Source: CAYFYS01 sp965202905
Lineage (GTDB): Bacteria > Pseudomonadota > Alphaproteobacteria > MPNO01
Length of the DNA stretch: 64,000 nt
Reading direction: 5' to 3'
Assembly: GCA_965202905.1 (NCBI GenBank)
Contig: OZ241868.1
Span: 2,790,001-2,854,000, forward strand
Below the pieces are notes generated by a model. That model saw only the letters and a list, made by a program, of their open reading frames with translations. It ran no database searches and had not been told where the DNA came from. The translations under genes and the position numbers were made by a program. Shown one piece after another: positions 1 through 8,254 of this stretch (position 1 is the stretch's first letter; every line of letters starts with the position of its first letter).

Positions 1-214
1 TCGCGGCATCGAGATCGAAGCGGCGGATCGGCTGCAAGGTCGCTTCCGCAGCCAGTTCCGGGTTGTAGCACAGGCCCAGGAACGTCTTCGCGCGAGCGCG
101 CAGGTCGCGGTATTCCGGCAGATAGCGGCCCGCTTGGCGCATCAGCCAGATTGGAGGCCTCGCACGCACGTTTCCCGCCAGAACGTCGAGGATCGGTTTA
201 GCCGTTCGTGTCAC
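1..214 (-). CDS. hemE: Uroporphyrinogen decarboxylase, N-terminal part (runs off the left edge)
   Basis: The reverse strand reads 71 codons without a stop from a GTG at 214. They include PIWLMRQAGRYLPEYR, the N-terminal signature of uroporphyrinogen decarboxylase, followed by a KTFLGLCYNPELAAEAT stretch typical of the family. The enzyme removes four carboxyl groups from uroporphyrinogen III to give coproporphyrinogen III in cytosolic haem synthesis. No ATG lies in frame near the N-terminus, so GTG is the likely start. The gene diverges from ppsR, as it does beside the replication origin of Caulobacter-type chromosomes. Only about a fifth of the protein is in the window. Confidence 0.93.
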   Translation of the reverse strand, partial: MTRTAKPILDVLAGNVRARPPIWLMRQAGRYLPEYRDLRARAKTFLGLCYNPELAAEATLQPIRRFDLDAA

Positions 215-623
215 GATGCGATCAGGATATGAAGCTTTGCCCAGGGATAACTTCAAGATCCACTATAAGGCCTGTTTTGGTAGTTGTCGTTGTAGAGGGC
301 GCTCGATTGCGGGGATAAGAATCGGTTCACGGTCCGTCAGGGGAGTTTTCCAGAGCTGGAAGGGTTCGATGCGAAAGGGGTGCATGATGTGGACAAGACC
401 GCGAACCGCCGGGCGCGAAACCGTAAATCCACTCCGGAACCGGGAAAATGGTGGTGAAAAATCTTCCCGGACTCCAGCCCCGATCGCGCATACCGGCCTG
501 TGAGCAAGCCGCGCCGCGATTCGTAACTCGAAGCATATAATCGTTACAGTTTGGATCGAATCGCGACAGGCTTGCGGACAGGCGAGGTTATCCCCGATGA
601 GTCGTGCCGGGCAGGGAGAAGAT
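215..623. other. oriC: Candidate chromosomal replication origin (hemE-ppsR intergenic region)
   Basis: This stretch of about 400 bp between divergent hemE and ppsR holds no convincing gene. It carries several DnaA-box-like 9-mers. TTGTCCACA lies on the reverse strand at 388-396, one mismatch from TTATCCACA. TTATCCCCG lies on the reverse strand at 310-318 and on the forward strand at 588-596, two mismatches each. Weaker copies are at 242-250 (TTATCCCTG, reverse) and 256-264 (AGATCCACT). An AT-richer patch lies near 521-555. In Caulobacter and other alphaproteobacteria the origin is known to lie between hemE and this same neighbour, followed by aroE, coaE, dnaQ and secB as here. The call rests on synteny plus motifs; function is inferred. 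Confidence 0.6.
388..396 (-). promoter_or_regulatory. DnaA-box-like 9-mer TTGTCCACA
   Basis: The reverse complement reads TTGTCCACA, 8 of 9 matches to the consensus TTATCCACA. It is the best match in the hemE-ppsR gap and sits near the middle of the candidate origin. Confidence 0.45.
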
Positions 624-1475
624 ATGGAAAATTATCACCTGCATCTGGTCTCGGATTCCACCGGCGAGACGACTCAGGGCGTGGTCAGGGCCTGCGTGGC
701 GCAGTTTGAAGGCGTTCGGGTGAATCAGCACCTTTGGCCCATGGTGCGCTCCAACGCCGAGCTGCGCCGGGTCCTCCGAGGTATCCGTGAAGAGCCCGGC
801 GCGGTAATGTTCACCCTGGTCAACGAGGTTACCCGGCAGGCGCTGCAGGATGCATGCCTGGATCTGGATCTGCCCTGCATATCGGTGATCGATCCGGTGA
901 TCGAGGGGCTGACCCGGTATTTCCACCGGGAGAAGAGCGGTCGGCCCGGCGGCCAGCATCTGATGAACGCGGAGTATTTCGGCCGAATCGAGGCGCTGAA
1001 CTATGTGATGTCGCATGACGACGGGCAGGCTGCCTGGAGCCTCGGAGAGGCTGATATCGTGCTGCTCGGCGTCTCCCGGACATCCAAGACGCCGACATCG
1101 ATCTACCTCGCGAATCACTGGGGCATCAAGGCGGCCAACGTCCCGATCGTCCCTGACCTCGATCTGCCGCAGGAGATCCATCATCTTGACGGGGTGCTCT
1201 GCGTCGGCCTGACTGCTGCGCCGGAAAGGCTGGTCCAGGTCCGCCGCAACCGGCTGTTGATGCTACGTCAGGACGACCGGACGGACTACGCCGACATCGA
1301 GGTGGTCAAGGGCGAGATCGCCGCGGCGCGCAGGCTCTTCTCGGAGCGTTCCTGGCCGGTCATCGATGTCACCCGGAGATCTATCGAAGAGACGGCGATG
1401 GCAATCTACCAGATCTACCGCAAGACCCGCGAGGCAAACAGCAGGGACAAGGAGTCCGGCGCGAGCCGGGGCTGA
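624..1475 (+). CDS. ppsR: Pyruvate, phosphate dikinase / PEP synthase regulatory protein (DUF299)
   Basis: The 283-residue protein belongs to the bifunctional kinase/phosphorylase family that inactivates PEP synthase or pyruvate phosphate dikinase by ADP-dependent phosphorylation and reactivates it by phosphorolysis. Visible hallmarks are the N-terminal HLHLVSDSTGET motif (residues 5-16) and the nucleotide-binding loop GVSRTSKTPTS (about 149-159). An in-frame ATG exists at 597, but the ATG at 624 is preceded by GGGAGAAG at good spacing and gives the family N-terminus. It is the first gene to the right of the candidate origin, where the orthologue is also found in Caulobacter and Rickettsia. 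A maf gene often found next is absent here. Confidence 0.93.
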   Translation: MENYHLHLVSDSTGETTQGVVRACVAQFEGVRVNQHLWPMVRSNAELRRVLRGIREEPGAVMFTLVNEVTRQALQDACLDLDLPCISVIDPVIEGLTRYFHREKSGRPGGQHLMNAEYFGRIEALNYVMSHDDGQAAWSLGEADIVLLGVSRTSKTPTSIYLANHWGIKAANVPIVPDLDLPQEIHHLDGVLCVGLTAAPERLVQVRRNRLLMLRQDDRTDYADIEVVKGEIAAARRLFSERSWPVIDVTRRSIEETAMAIYQIYRKTREANSRDKESGASRG

Positions 1476-1497
1476 ACGCGTGAGCGGCGGTCGCGGT

Positions 1498-2367
1498 ATG
1501 ACGATCAGTGGCGGCGCGGCGGTCGCCGGCGTGATGGGCTGGCCGATCGGCCATTCGCGCTCGCCCCGTCTGCATAATTTCTGGCTTCTGCGCTATGGCA
1601 TCGACGGTGCCTATGTTCCCTTCGCGGTGCCGCCGGACAGTGTCGAGGCCGCGCTGCGCGCGCTGCCGCGGCTCGGCATCGTCGGAACCAACGTGACGAT
1701 CCCGCATAAGGAGGAGGCGTTCCGCATTCTTGATGCTCGCGATGCCGCGGCCGAGCGTATCGGCGCCGTTAACACCGTCTTCGTCCGGCCCGATGGGAGC
1801 CTGTCGGGAACCAACACCGACGCTTTCGGCTTTATCGAGGCGCTGCGCAGCCGTCATCCCGGTTGGTCGGGTACCCAGGGACCCGCGGTGGTCCTCGGCG
1901 CGGGCGGCGCGGCGCGCGCGGTCCTGGCGGCGCTCCAAGACGAGGGCGTCCCGGAGATTCGGCTGGTCAACCGCACCCGCGCCCGGGCTGAGGCGCTGCG
2001 CGCGGAGTTCGGGCCGCCGATCTCGACGGTCGATTGGGCCGGGCGCGAGACAGCACTCGATGGCGCCCGGCTGCTGGTAAATACGACTTCACTCGGCATG
2101 GCCGGTGGCGAGCCGCTGGACATTCGTCTGGATGCGCTGCCCTCCGCGGCGGTGGTCAACGACATCGTTTACACGCCGCTGGAAACGCCGTTGCTCGCCG
2201 CTGCGCAGGCGCGCGGCTGCGTTGCGGTCGACGGGTTGGAGATGCTGCTGCACCAGGCCCGGCCGGGGTTTGCCGGATGGTTCGGCCGCGAGCCCGAGGT
2301 CGACGATGCGTTGCGCGCGTTCACGTCACGGCCGATCTCCACAAACAGGAGACGGCTGCGATGGTAA
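1498..2367 (+). CDS. aroE: Shikimate dehydrogenase
   Basis: The 289-residue enzyme reduces 3-dehydroshikimate to shikimate with NADPH in the aromatic amino acid pathway. Visible features are the shikimate-binding GHSRSP loop (Ser20, Ser22), catalytic Lys71 in NVTIPHK, Asp108 in GTNTDAFGF, and the nucleotide-binding VLGAGGAARAV loop followed by NRTRARA. An in-frame GTG at 1480 would add six residues; ATG at 1498 fits the family start better, though neither has a strong ribosome site. The stop overlaps the coaE start by 7 bases (ATGGTAA), so translation is probably coupled. Confidence 0.93.
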   Translation: MTISGGAAVAGVMGWPIGHSRSPRLHNFWLLRYGIDGAYVPFAVPPDSVEAALRALPRLGIVGTNVTIPHKEEAFRILDARDAAAERIGAVNTVFVRPDGSLSGTNTDAFGFIEALRSRHPGWSGTQGPAVVLGAGGAARAVLAALQDEGVPEIRLVNRTRARAEALRAEFGPPISTVDWAGRETALDGARLLVNTTSLGMAGGEPLDIRLDALPSAAVVNDIVYTPLETPLLAAAQARGCVAVDGLEMLLHQARPGFAGWFGREPEVDDALRAFTSRPISTNRRRLRW

Positions 2368-3065
2368 TTATCGGGCTGACCGGATCGATCGGCATGGGCA
2401 AGACGACGGCCGCGGCGATGCTGCGCGGCATGGGGTTGCCGGTCTACGACTCCGATAGGGCCGTGCACGGCCTCCTGGAACGCGGCGGCGCCGCGACACC
2501 GCCGGTCGCCCGGGCGTTCCCCGGCGTCGTCAAGAACGGCGCGGTCGACCGCGTGGCCTTGCGTGGGCGGGTGTTTGGCGACACCGAAGCGCTGCGCCGC
2601 TTGGAAGCCATCATTCATCCGATGGTCCGGCGCGTTCAGGGCCGCTTCCTGCGCGCCGCCGCTGGGCGTGGCGAGAAGCTCGTGGTGCTGGATATCCCGC
2701 TCCTGTTCGAAGTTGGGCTGAATGTGATCTGCGATGCGGTGATCGTGATCACCGCGCCGGCCTTCCTGCAGCGCGCCCGGGTACTGGCGCGGCCGGGAAT
2801 GACTGCGCAGACGCTGGCGGGTATCATCGCCCACCAAATCAGCGATGCCGAGAAGCGCCGCCGGGCCGATTTCGTCATTTCCAGCGGCCTGGGCCGTGCC
2901 TGGACCTTGCGGCGACTCCAGGTCGTCGTCAGAGTGCTGCGGCGTTCCGTCGGCCGGCACTGGCCGCCGGCGGCCCACCTCCCGAAGCAGGGACGCTATG
3001 CGCGAAATCGTCCTCGATACCGAAACCACCGGGCTCGACCCCGCCGCGGGCCACCGGATCGTTGA
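2361..3065 (+). CDS. coaE: Dephospho-CoA kinase
   Basis: The enzyme phosphorylates the 3'-hydroxyl of dephospho-CoA, the last step of CoA synthesis. The P-loop GSIGMGKT is at residues 8-15, then PVYDSDRAVH, and the nucleoside-kinase motif VVLDIPLLFE near residue 115. AGGAG precedes the ATG. At 234 residues it is longer than the usual 200 or so. The basic, Arg/Pro-rich tail has no visible domain and overlaps the first 68 bases of dnaQ in another frame. The tail may be a true lineage extension or the result of a lost stop codon. Confidence 0.9.
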   Translation: MVIIGLTGSIGMGKTTAAAMLRGMGLPVYDSDRAVHGLLERGGAATPPVARAFPGVVKNGAVDRVALRGRVFGDTEALRRLEAIIHPMVRRVQGRFLRAAAGRGEKLVVLDIPLLFEVGLNVICDAVIVITAPAFLQRARVLARPGMTAQTLAGIIAHQISDAEKRRRADFVISSGLGRAWTLRRLQVVVRVLRRSVGRHWPPAAHLPKQGRYARNRPRYRNHRARPRRGPPDR

Positions 3066-3669
3066 GATCGGTTGCCTGGAGCTGGCCAACCACATCCCCT
3101 CGGGGCGGACCTTTCATACCTATCTCAATCCCGGACGGGCCATGCCGTCGGACGCGTTCGAGGTCCACGGGCTGTCTGACGAGTTTCTGTCCGATAAGCC
3201 GCTCTTCGCCGCCGTCGCGGACGATGTCCTCGGGTTTCTGGGCGATGCGGCGCTGATCATTCACAACGCCCAGTTCGATCTGGGCTTTCTCAATGCCGAG
3301 TTCGCCAGGCTCGGCGGGGTGCGCCTGACAGCGGACCGCGCGATCGACACCGTTCAGCTCGCCCGCCGGAAGTTTCCGGGCGCGCCGGCCAGCCTGGATG
3401 CGCTGTGCAGGAGGTTCGGCATCGACAACGCCGCGCGGACAAGGCACGGTGCGCTGCTCGACGCCGAGCTTCTGGCCGAAATCTATCTGGAGCTGATCGG
3501 CGGGCGCCAGCCCTCGCTCGGGCTTGCCGCGAAAGGCCCGGCGCGCAAGGCGGTGGAGCGGCCCGCGCCCGCCGCGCGGACCGTGCGGGTCCACGAGCCC
3601 AGCAGCCAGGAACTGGCGGCGCATGAAGCCTTGGTGGAGACCCTGACGGAGCCGATCTGGAAGCGGTAA
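2998..3669 (+). CDS. dnaQ: DNA polymerase III epsilon subunit (3'-5' proofreading exonuclease)
   Basis: This 223-residue DEDDh exonuclease is the proofreading subunit of the replicative polymerase. ExoI is DTETTGLD (Asp7, Glu9), ExoII is HNAQFDLGFLN (about residues 89-99), and ExoIII lies in RHGALLDAELL near residues 150-160 with its His and Asp. The C-terminal 50 residues, Pro/Ala-rich, match the polymerase-tethering tail of the family. A GCAGGGA ribosome site precedes the ATG. The gene starts inside the 3' end of coaE and converges on secB, 10 bases away. Confidence 0.93.
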   Translation: MREIVLDTETTGLDPAAGHRIVEIGCLELANHIPSGRTFHTYLNPGRAMPSDAFEVHGLSDEFLSDKPLFAAVADDVLGFLGDAALIIHNAQFDLGFLNAEFARLGGVRLTADRAIDTVQLARRKFPGAPASLDALCRRFGIDNAARTRHGALLDAELLAEIYLELIGGRQPSLGLAAKGPARKAVERPAPAARTVRVHEPSSQELAAHEALVETLTEPIWKR

Positions 3670-3679
3670 CCCGGCGCCG

Positions 3680-4174
3680 TCAGGCGGCGGGGATTCCATC
3701 CTGTTCGGCATGGTTTTCGAAGTAGAGTGCCGCGAAATCGATTGGCCCGATCATCAGCGGTGGAAATCCGCCGTCGCGGGTGGTGTTGGCGACCACCGCG
3801 CGCGCAAACGGAAACAGGTGGCGCGGCCCTTCGATCAGCACCAGCGGGCGGATATCCTCTTCGGGCGCCGCGCCGACCACGACGATGCCGCCGTAGGTGA
3901 GCTCGATGATGAAGACCGTTTTCTCGGCCGCGGCAGCCTCGCCGCGAATGAACAGGGAGACCTCGAAGGCGTCCTCGGCAATCGGCCGGGCTGAGGTGTT
4001 GACCTCGACCGAGACGGACGGGTTCTCAGACAGGCCGGCCGCCGTCTCCGCGCCGAGCGGGTTCTCGAACGAAAGATCCTTGATGTACTGGGCGCCGATC
4101 ATCAGCGGGGCTTGCGCCGCCTCATCCTCGCCCGCACCGTTACTAGCGGACGGATACAGGGATTCGTCGCTCAT
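3680..4174 (-). CDS. secB: Protein-export chaperone SecB
   Basis: The 164-residue protein is a SecB chaperone that keeps preproteins unfolded and passes them to SecA. Recognisable stretches are QYIKDLSFENP, the VFIIELTYGGIV core, and LFPFARAVVANTTRDGGFPPL, which forms part of the substrate groove. An in-frame ATG exists 19 codons upstream, but the ATG at 4174 has a strong TGGAGGG site. The acidic N- and C-terminal ends are normal for alphaproteobacterial SecB. The gene is part of the conserved origin-proximal set. Confidence 0.94.
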   Translation of the reverse strand: MSDESLYPSASNGAGEDEAAQAPLMIGAQYIKDLSFENPLGAETAAGLSENPSVSVEVNTSARPIAEDAFEVSLFIRGEAAAAEKTVFIIELTYGGIVVVGAAPEEDIRPLVLIEGPRHLFPFARAVVANTTRDGGFPPLMIGPIDFAALYFENHAEQDGIPAA

Positions 4175-4208
4175 TCGACCCTCCATCTGTGGCCAATCGC
4201 CGTGGCTA

Positions 4209-4772
4209 TCATGGATCGTCGGGCCGGACAACCTCGCCCGGACACTCTCCCTGGCGCCGCTGCAGCCGGATCAGGCTGCCATTGGCCACCCGCTCGCCGG
4301 TCAGCGCGCGGATGACGCCCCAATGGGTGATCACTGCGATGCGCGCCCAGCGCGGATCGTTCGCCCAGCGCCGCGAGAAGGCCTCGCACCGGGCGGCGAA
4401 GCTGGTCTCGGGCTCCTCGTCATCGGGCCACCAAATCTCCTCGAGGTGGGAGAAGTCGTAGTCCGGCCAGCGCCGCGCGAGGTGCGAGCGCGGCGAGCCG
4501 ACATCGCAGGAGAAGGCGTAGCGCTCACGCGCCCGGTCGTCGATCAACACTGGCAGACCGAGCCCGGCGGCGACGATCCGGGCGGTCTGCAAGGCGCGGC
4601 GATAGGGGCTGGCGACGATGAGCTCGATCTTCTCCCCGGCCAGGGCCTCGGCCGCGGCATTCGCTTGGCGGCGGCCCTCTTTGGTTAGTTCGGGGTCCCG
4701 CACGCCGGGGTCGATCCGGGTTGCGCTGTAGACGACGTTGAAGATCGTCTGGCCGTGCCGAATCAGGATCAT
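4209..4772 (-). CDS. Histidine phosphatase superfamily protein (phosphoglycerate-mutase-like)
   Basis: The 187-residue protein starts with the catalytic MILIRHGQT motif, where His6 is the phosphate acceptor, and has the second conserved His in VITHWG near residue 145. LTKEGRRQA and SPYRRALQTA supply the expected substrate-pocket Glu and Arg. The family includes phosphoglycerate mutases, cobalamin and sugar phosphatases, and regulatory phosphatases; the substrate cannot be assigned. It lies upstream of secB on the same strand, 34 bases away, so the two may be co-transcribed. Confidence 0.8.
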   Translation of the reverse strand: MILIRHGQTIFNVVYSATRIDPGVRDPELTKEGRRQANAAAEALAGEKIELIVASPYRRALQTARIVAAGLGLPVLIDDRARERYAFSCDVGSPRSHLARRWPDYDFSHLEEIWWPDDEEPETSFAARCEAFSRRWANDPRWARIAVITHWGVIRALTGERVANGSLIRLQRRQGECPGEVVRPDDP

Positions 4773-5033
4773 TTCCCGGCGAGCGCCCCTACGAATCCGG
4801 CCCGAAAGGAATTGAGCGGTTTCATTCTCATGCCAGTCTTCTAGTCAAGGTCCGGATGTCGGCGACAGCGATCCATGCCCGGGCAATGGCGCTGCCGATC
4901 CGGCGGGTTACAGCGCGCCCGCGCGCTGGTAGACTGCCGTGCGCGATGACACAATCGCGAATGGCATGTCCTGGCGCTACGCAAGGGCCGGCCTGGGCCG
5001 AAACACGACAACCTGCATGGGAGGTTGAACCTT

Positions 5034-6044
5034 ATGAGAGTCACGTTTGGAAAATTGGCCGCGACCGGTATCGCGGGCGCAACCGCGGTGGCAATCGCGC
5101 TGCCGGCGCAGGCGGTCACCGAACTCACGGTCTCGACCGCGCTGGGCACGAAGCACGACCAGTCCACAGCGTTCTTCAAGACCTTTATGGCCAAGATGAA
5201 GGAGGACGAGAGCGAGGTTAAGCTCAAATACATCGGCGGCCCGGAGGTCACGCCCAACCGCAAGCAGGGCCCGGCGATGAAGCGCGGCCTGATCGACATC
5301 ATCATGTCGCCGTCGACCTATTACTCGAACCTCCAGCCCGAGGCCCGGCTGACCGGCATCTCCAATGTCTCGCCGCAGGAATGGCGGGCCAATGGCGGCT
5401 ACGACATCATGGCCGATGCGTGGGCCAAGCGACTGAACGCGATCATCCTCGGCTGGGGCAACTTCTACACCACCGCGCAGTTCTCGATCTGGCTGATCGA
5501 TCCACCGAAGCTGAGCGCGGAGACCGGGATCGACCTCAAGGGGATGAAGGTGCGCTCGACCGCGCTCTATACGCCGTTCTTCAAGGCGATGGGCGCGATC
5601 CCCAAGAGCATCTCGCCGAGTGAGGTCTATACCGCGCTCGAGCGCGGTGTCGTCCGGGGCTTGGCTTGGCCGGAGGGCGGCGTCGCGTTCCGCGGCTGGC
5701 AGCGCTACATCAAGTACCGGGTCTTCCCGGGTTTCTTCCGCTCGACCACCATGGCAACGATGAACAAGGACAAGTTCGAGAGCCTGTCCAGGAAGGCCCA
5801 GCAGCAGATCCTGACCGCGGGGCTGCACTACGAGAACGCTTCGGGCGCGATCCTCAAGGAGCAGGCGCGGATCGACAACGAGAAGATCAAAGCGGCCGGG
5901 GTTCAGGACTATCATCTGAAGGGCGAATACGCCAAGGCCTACATCCGGACGATCTACGAGGCGAAATGGGCCGATGCTGCGAAGCGTAAATACACCGTTC
6001 CCTTCGAGACGCTGAAGTCCAAGATGTTCAAGGCTGGCAGCTAA
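5034..6044 (+). CDS. TRAP transporter substrate-binding protein, DctP family
   Basis: This 336-residue periplasmic binding protein has a signal peptide (hydrophobic residues about 12-27, Ala-x-Ala cleavage after PAQA). The body is DctP-like, with IDIIMSPSTYYSNLQPEA, GMKVRSTALYTPFFKAMGA and the SPSEVYTALERGVVRGLAW segment that holds the carboxylate-binding region. It would capture an organic anion for the membrane subunits encoded convergently at 6106-7943. A TTG lies three codons upstream, but ATG at 5034 follows GGGAGG at 9 bases. The ligand cannot be read from sequence. Confidence 0.88.
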   Translation: MRVTFGKLAATGIAGATAVAIALPAQAVTELTVSTALGTKHDQSTAFFKTFMAKMKEDESEVKLKYIGGPEVTPNRKQGPAMKRGLIDIIMSPSTYYSNLQPEARLTGISNVSPQEWRANGGYDIMADAWAKRLNAIILGWGNFYTTAQFSIWLIDPPKLSAETGIDLKGMKVRSTALYTPFFKAMGAIPKSISPSEVYTALERGVVRGLAWPEGGVAFRGWQRYIKYRVFPGFFRSTTMATMNKDKFESLSRKAQQQILTAGLHYENASGAILKEQARIDNEKIKAAGVQDYHLKGEYAKAYIRTIYEAKWADAAKRKYTVPFETLKSKMFKAGS

Positions 6045-6069
6045 TCCGCCGCGCCGATCTGGACCACAA

Positions 6070-6100
6070 GGCGCCGCCCATCGGGCGGCGCCTTTTCTTT
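6070..6100. terminator. Rho-independent terminator between dctP and dctM
   Basis: A perfect 10-bp stem, GGCGCCGCCC / GGGCGGCGCC (6070-6079 and 6083-6092), has a 3-base ATC loop and is followed by TTTTCTTTC. It ends dctP. The stem could also act on reverse-strand transcripts, although the A-tract on the left side is short. Confidence 0.88.
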
Positions 6101-6105
6101 CGACC

Positions 6106-7413
6106 TCACATCAGGCTCGGCAGCCAGAGCGCGAGGCCCGGGAAGGCCACCAGGATCAGGATCAGGATGGTATCGCAGACCAGGAACGGAAACGCCGCCT
6201 TGGCGACCTGGAACAGGGTCGTGCCCTTGGGCGCGACCCCCAGCATGACATAGAGCAAGAGCCCAAAGGGCGGCGTGGTTCCCGCCATCTCTATGGTGAT
6301 CAGCACGAATAGCCCGTACCAGATAAGGTCGAAGCCCAGTGCCTGCGCCAGCGGGAAGAAGATCGGCACCGTGATCAGCATCATCGACGTCGCGTCCATG
6401 AACATGCCGAGCAGGATCAGGACGCAGAACATCAGGAACAGGATCATGAACCGGTGCAGCTCGTAGCCGGTCACCCATTCGATCAGGCCGCGGCTGGCGC
6501 CGGAGAACGACAGCATCTGGCTGAACACCGTCGAGTTCATGATGATCAGGAAGACCATCGCACCCACCTTGACGGTCGCCTCCACCGACGTGGTCATCGA
6601 CCGGAAGCTCAGGCTGCGGAACAAGGCGGCCAGGATCATCACCCCCAGCACCCCGCAGGCTGCCGCCTCGGTCGGGGTCGCGATCCCCAGGATGATGAAG
6701 CCGATCACCATGAACACCACCAGCGCCATCGGCAGGATGTTGGTCGAGACCAGCTTTATCTTGGTCATCGGGCTCATGTAGGGCACGTCGTAGGCCGGCG
6801 CGGAGCCCGGGTTGGTGAAGAGCTGCAGGGTGATCATGCCGGCATAGAGCCCGGCCAGCACAAGGCCCGGCAGGAAGCCTGCGATCAGCAGGCGGCCGAC
6901 ATCGATCTCGGCGACCGCGGCCAGCAGGACGCCGAGGGCGGATGGCGGGATGATCATCGCGAGTCCGCCGGTGCCCAGGATCGGGCCCATCGACATCTTC
7001 TGGCTGTAGCCGCGCCGGTCCATCTCCGGCACCATCAGCGAACCCAGCATGGCGGTGTTCGCCATCGAGGATCCGGTCAGGGTCGAGAACACCGCGCCGC
7101 CGGCCACCGTCAGATAGCACAGCCGGCCCGGCAACCTGCCGAAGATCGCGTCCAGCCCGTCGAAGACCTTGATCGCGAGCCCGGTGTGGAAGAACAGCGA
7201 GCCCATCATGATGAACATCGGCACTGGGCCGAGGGTGAAACGGCTGATCAGTTCGGTCGAGTTGTCGGCGACCTGGATCATGCCCGAGGCGCCGGCGAAG
7301 ATGATGACCGCAAGGAAGTTCGTCGCGATGAACGAGAAGGCGACCGGTACGCCGAGCGCCATGAAGAACATCACCATGCCCAGCAACAGGGCGAAGGCCC
7401 AGTACCACTCCAT
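6106..7413 (-). CDS. TRAP transporter large permease, DctM subunit
   Basis: The 435-residue protein is almost entirely hydrophobic, with about 12 membrane helices. It has the DctM family motifs TGSSMANTAMLGSLMVPEM, GPILGTGGLAMIIPPSA and FMDATSMMLITVPIFFPLA. It forms the ion-driven channel of a TRAP transporter. The ATG at 7413 lies 2 bases after the stop of the small permease gene, so the pair is translationally coupled. The upstream reverse-frame codons belong to read-through and are not coding. It converges on the binding protein across a terminator. Confidence 0.9.
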   Translation of the reverse strand: MEWYWAFALLLGMVMFFMALGVPVAFSFIATNFLAVIIFAGASGMIQVADNSTELISRFTLGPVPMFIMMGSLFFHTGLAIKVFDGLDAIFGRLPGRLCYLTVAGGAVFSTLTGSSMANTAMLGSLMVPEMDRRGYSQKMSMGPILGTGGLAMIIPPSALGVLLAAVAEIDVGRLLIAGFLPGLVLAGLYAGMITLQLFTNPGSAPAYDVPYMSPMTKIKLVSTNILPMALVVFMVIGFIILGIATPTEAAACGVLGVMILAALFRSLSFRSMTTSVEATVKVGAMVFLIIMNSTVFSQMLSFSGASRGLIEWVTGYELHRFMILFLMFCVLILLGMFMDATSMMLITVPIFFPLAQALGFDLIWYGLFVLITIEMAGTTPPFGLLLYVMLGVAPKGTTLFQVAKAAFPFLVCDTILILILVAFPGLALWLPSLM

Positions 7414-7415
7414 CG

Positions 7416-7943
7416 CTACATGCCCTCCCGGACCTCGGTCCGGTCGCCGTACATATCGTCGAAGCCGAGGAGATAGCGCAGGAACTCGACCGCGACGAGG
7501 CCGAACCCGAACGGCATCGGCAAGAACAGGGTCCAATAGGGAAAATCGGCGCCGCGGTCGTCGACCTGCTCGATGACATAGGCCTCGATGAGGAGTTCGA
7601 CCGAAAAGTAGGCGAGCGCCGCCGACCCGGCGAACGCGACGATGTAGGAGAACCTGGAGGTTACCTTCCTCACTTCGGACGAAAGCAGTTGGGCGACCGC
7701 GTCGATGAACACATGGCCCTTGATCCGCGCGAGCCACGGCGCGGCCAGCATGGTGAACCACAACAGGCCGTACTCGACCAGCCCGTGGGTGCGATCCCAG
7801 GGCACGATGCCCCAGCCCCATTTCGATACGATCGTCAGCCCGACATCGATAACGATCACGACGAACACGGCGAAAATTACCAGCCCCGAACCCACCTTCA
7901 TGGCATTCAGGACCCAGACATGCGCCTTCGAGATCTGTTCCAC
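7416..7943 (-). CDS. TRAP transporter small permease, DctQ subunit
   Basis: The 175-residue protein has four predicted membrane helices (about residues 15-38, 55-72, 95-117 and 137-158) and the DctQ-type segment WFTMLAAPWLARIKGHVFIDA. It pairs with DctM in the membrane and is needed for uptake. The open frame extends further upstream, but those codons are Arg/Pro-rich and non-membrane. The GTG at 7943 is preceded by GGGAGAGG and gives a normal family length. Confidence 0.85.
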   Translation of the reverse strand: MEQISKAHVWVLNAMKVGSGLVIFAVFVVIVIDVGLTIVSKWGWGIVPWDRTHGLVEYGLLWFTMLAAPWLARIKGHVFIDAVAQLLSSEVRKVTSRFSYIVAFAGSAALAYFSVELLIEAYVIEQVDDRGADFPYWTLFLPMPFGFGLVAVEFLRYLLGFDDMYGDRTEVREGM

Positions 7944-8120
7944 GGCCTCTCCCGGACCGCGGCGCCCACCTTGCGGCTTCGATGTGTCTCTGGCGCCGCG
8001 TTCTTCCTGTTTCGAGCCGCACCATACCCGCGCCGACGGGCACGGAACAACCGGCGCCGCTGTCCGCGGCGGCCGCAGCGCTTGTAACCGCGCGGCGGGC
8101 ATGGCAGCCTGCCGGGCCGT

Positions 8121-8197
8121 GGGCCCGTAGTTCAGCTGGTTAGAACGCACCGCTCATAACGGTGTTGTCGCAGGTTCGAGTCCTGCCGGGCCTACCA
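8121..8197 (+). tRNA. tRNA with CAU anticodon (elongator Met or Ile2)
   Basis: The 77-base cloverleaf has an encoded CCA end. The anticodon stem is CACCG/CGGTG around loop CTCATAA, and the T-arm is GCAGG TTCGAGT CCTGC. It is not initiator tRNA, because it lacks the three G-C pairs of the initiator anticodon stem and C1 is not present. The first acceptor pair is G1-U72, a wobble. Sequence alone does not separate elongator Met from the lysidine-modified Ile tRNA that reads AUA. Confidence 0.9.
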
Positions 8198-8254
8198 CCC
8201 GAAGCCGCGTTGGGGACGGCCGGCCGTGGATGAGAACCTGAAGGGTCAAGCGCC

